DNA from: Diplodia intermedia | Taxonomy: Eukaryota; Ascomycota; Dothideomycetes; Botryosphaeriales; Botryosphaeriaceae | Assembly (NCBI GenBank): GCA_021495925.1 | Contig: JAKEKT010000086.1 | Span: 62,001 to 126,000, forward strand | Direction: 5' to 3' | Length of the DNA: 64,000 nucleotides | The notes under the pieces: generated by a model | Databases searched by the model: none | The model's input: only the letters and a program-made list of their open reading frames with translations | What the model was told of the DNA's origin: nothing | In this document: in pieces, positions 62,576 to 64,000 of the stretch | Layout of the letters: every line of letters begins with the position of its first letter | How positions within the stretch are numbered: position 1 is the stretch's first letter | Program-made: the position numbers and the translations under genes

Positions 62576-64000
62576 TTATACCTTTCGTTTTGCCTTCGTC
62601 CGGGATGTGTTGAGAGAGGTTGTGGTGGTGTTGAGTTTTTTTTATTTTTTTTTCTCTCGTTCATGGATTTCCCACCACCCCCAGGACAGAGCGGACCGTC
62701 AGAATGGGGATGCCTGAAGGTCTGGACACGGTGGCTTTTTGACGGGCCGAAAGGTTTGGTGGTGGTGCGGAAAAAAAAAAAAGTTTCGCCGCACGTGGCA
62801 GGCATTGCCGCAGAGCCGCAACAGCCGCAGAGCCGCAACACCGGAAATCTCCCGACTGCCGAAATCGATTCGGCCCGCTCCACGCAGCAGCAGCACCGCT
62901 GGGGAAATTGCTGCCGCAGTAGTGTACCGCAGCGGGTGACAGAAGGTTTAAGCCCTTTGAACTGGCCGGAGACGATGCATTCTTCTCACATGGGTAGTTG
63001 ATTTTTACATCGTCTAGACGAAAATTGCGTGTATTCAAAACTCGCATTTACGCCTGGACACTGTATTCAACTACTCACATGGACAGGATGTAGTATCTGT
63101 GTGAGGTAGATGCGGGCGGGCCGATTTCTTTCCGCTGTGGTACATTCACGGAATCCCAGGCCCCTTGGAATGGAATGTGGTGAGCGCTTTGGCCTTCAGC
63201 CGAGGTTGACTCGGAAATTCGCCTGGAAGGAGTTGCGCTTGATAGCCATCCCATCGACCATGGTGGATGTAGCGCGCGGCAAAAGCAAATGGTCCGGATC
63301 GGACTCGACGAGAAATAAACCTGGCCTCCGGACAATTCGAGGGTTGGCAGAGGTGGCTCCGAGAGGACAATGGCCCGGTTGCATCTCCGCACGCAAAGGA
63401 AGAAGGCAGAAGCGGCTAGGTCCAGAGGCCACAAACGGGACAAAGAAGAGGGAACGAAGAGACGTTGAAGGGCAGAACCCTTCAATCAAACGCATTGACT
63501 AGTACGCATCTCTAGGAAAAGCCGTAGCGCCAAAGTGGCTCTTGTTGCAAGACCCAACTTGGACACACGGAATGGTAAAGTACGGAGACGGCATGGAAAT
63601 GGAAGACAGTGAGCTGTCCGCTTTGAAGAGAGACAGAAAGACGGCGGTAGCTGGGACTGCCGACTTTAACAGAGGCCATCATGCATGAGAACAGGACAAG
63701 TCCGGAGCAAAGGACAACGAGACTCGGACTGGGTTGGGCCGAGCAAGCCCCGAGACCTGAGGAAAGATCTTGAGGATGGCTGAGGCGTGAGGAGAGGAAG
63801 AGCTCGGAAAAGTTGAACAATGGCCGAGCAGATCAACAAGTCAGGAAGTTTGGAACGGCATGCAGAAGATGATGGCAAGGAACGATCTGACCGTTTCTCC
63901 GGTGAAATAGAATGGAGAGTCGGGCATCTCATGCTGGAGAGGTCGCTTCCCGGAACCGAAATTGGAGAATTCACTGAGGCCGCAAGCACCGCCAGATTAT
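62576..64000. other. End of window, no gene recognised
   Basis: Contains T-runs (62636-62660), an A-run (62769-62782) and a GCCGCAGAGCCGCAACA doublet at about 62808-62843. Frames on both strands at 63075-63502 and 63512-63989 have no domain. Confidence 0.35.

Overview
The window is nuclear DNA of a filamentous ascomycete (Pezizomycotina; a dothideomycete-type fungus is my inference, not proven). Evidence: short introns of about 50-100 nt with GTRNGT donors, CTAAC or CTGAC branch motifs and YAG acceptors; single- to three-exon genes on both strands; GC-rich exons with A-poor third positions; no operons or ribosome binding sites; and U2 snRNA-like loci with fungal structure. Almost every protein looks lineage-restricted, and much of the DNA is repeats, gene relics or unassignable sequence, so this reads as an accessory region.

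Layout. 1-1.0 kb is a three-copy GC-rich repeat with near-palindromic motifs. 4.4-15.0 kb holds six related genes (five apparently intact or nearly so, one broken), four on the minus strand plus one plus-strand gene and the minus-strand relic; their shared plan (N-terminal helical segment, a dF/dY..xLLxLxLP..H block, then a PD..(D/E)V core) resembles the expanded fungal PD-(D/E)XK nuclease-like family. A seventh relic lies at 30.8-31.5 kb. 16.5-20.7 kb has four small orphan genes, one a predicted single-pass membrane protein. A minus-strand RING protein and a low-complexity protein diverge at 23.0-23.3 kb. 26-35 kb has a small family of genes with a first intron at the same phase (26.0, 32.1, 33.0 kb), a two-exon orphan at 34.3 kb and a Cys-rich miniprotein at 28.5 kb. 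A cyclin-like gene (35.2-36.4 kb) is followed by a nest of minisatellites (36.5-38.8 kb), two minus-strand orphans, a second RING gene (43.4 kb), low-complexity and coiled-coil genes (47.6-51.2 kb) and a zinc-binding protein (52.3 kb). From 54 kb on there is little intact coding sequence: a helicase pseudogene at 59.9 kb and a tRNA-Ala(AGC)-like gene at 62.35 kb.

The strongest signals are RNA genes. Three U2 snRNA-like loci (21.66-21.85 kb minus, 46.42-46.61 kb minus, 53.79-53.98 kb plus) each have a TATA-like box, an Sm-like site and stem-loops kept by compensatory base changes, yet all three have altered branch-site recognition sequences. The tRNA-Ala-like gene is interrupted inside its T-loop by a 53-nt insert that looks like a spliceosomal intron. 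These two observations may be connected (variant spliceosomal RNAs and an odd intron in one region), but that link is speculation.

Coordinates of multi-exon genes were checked by reading phase across each proposed splice junction; no transcript data were available.
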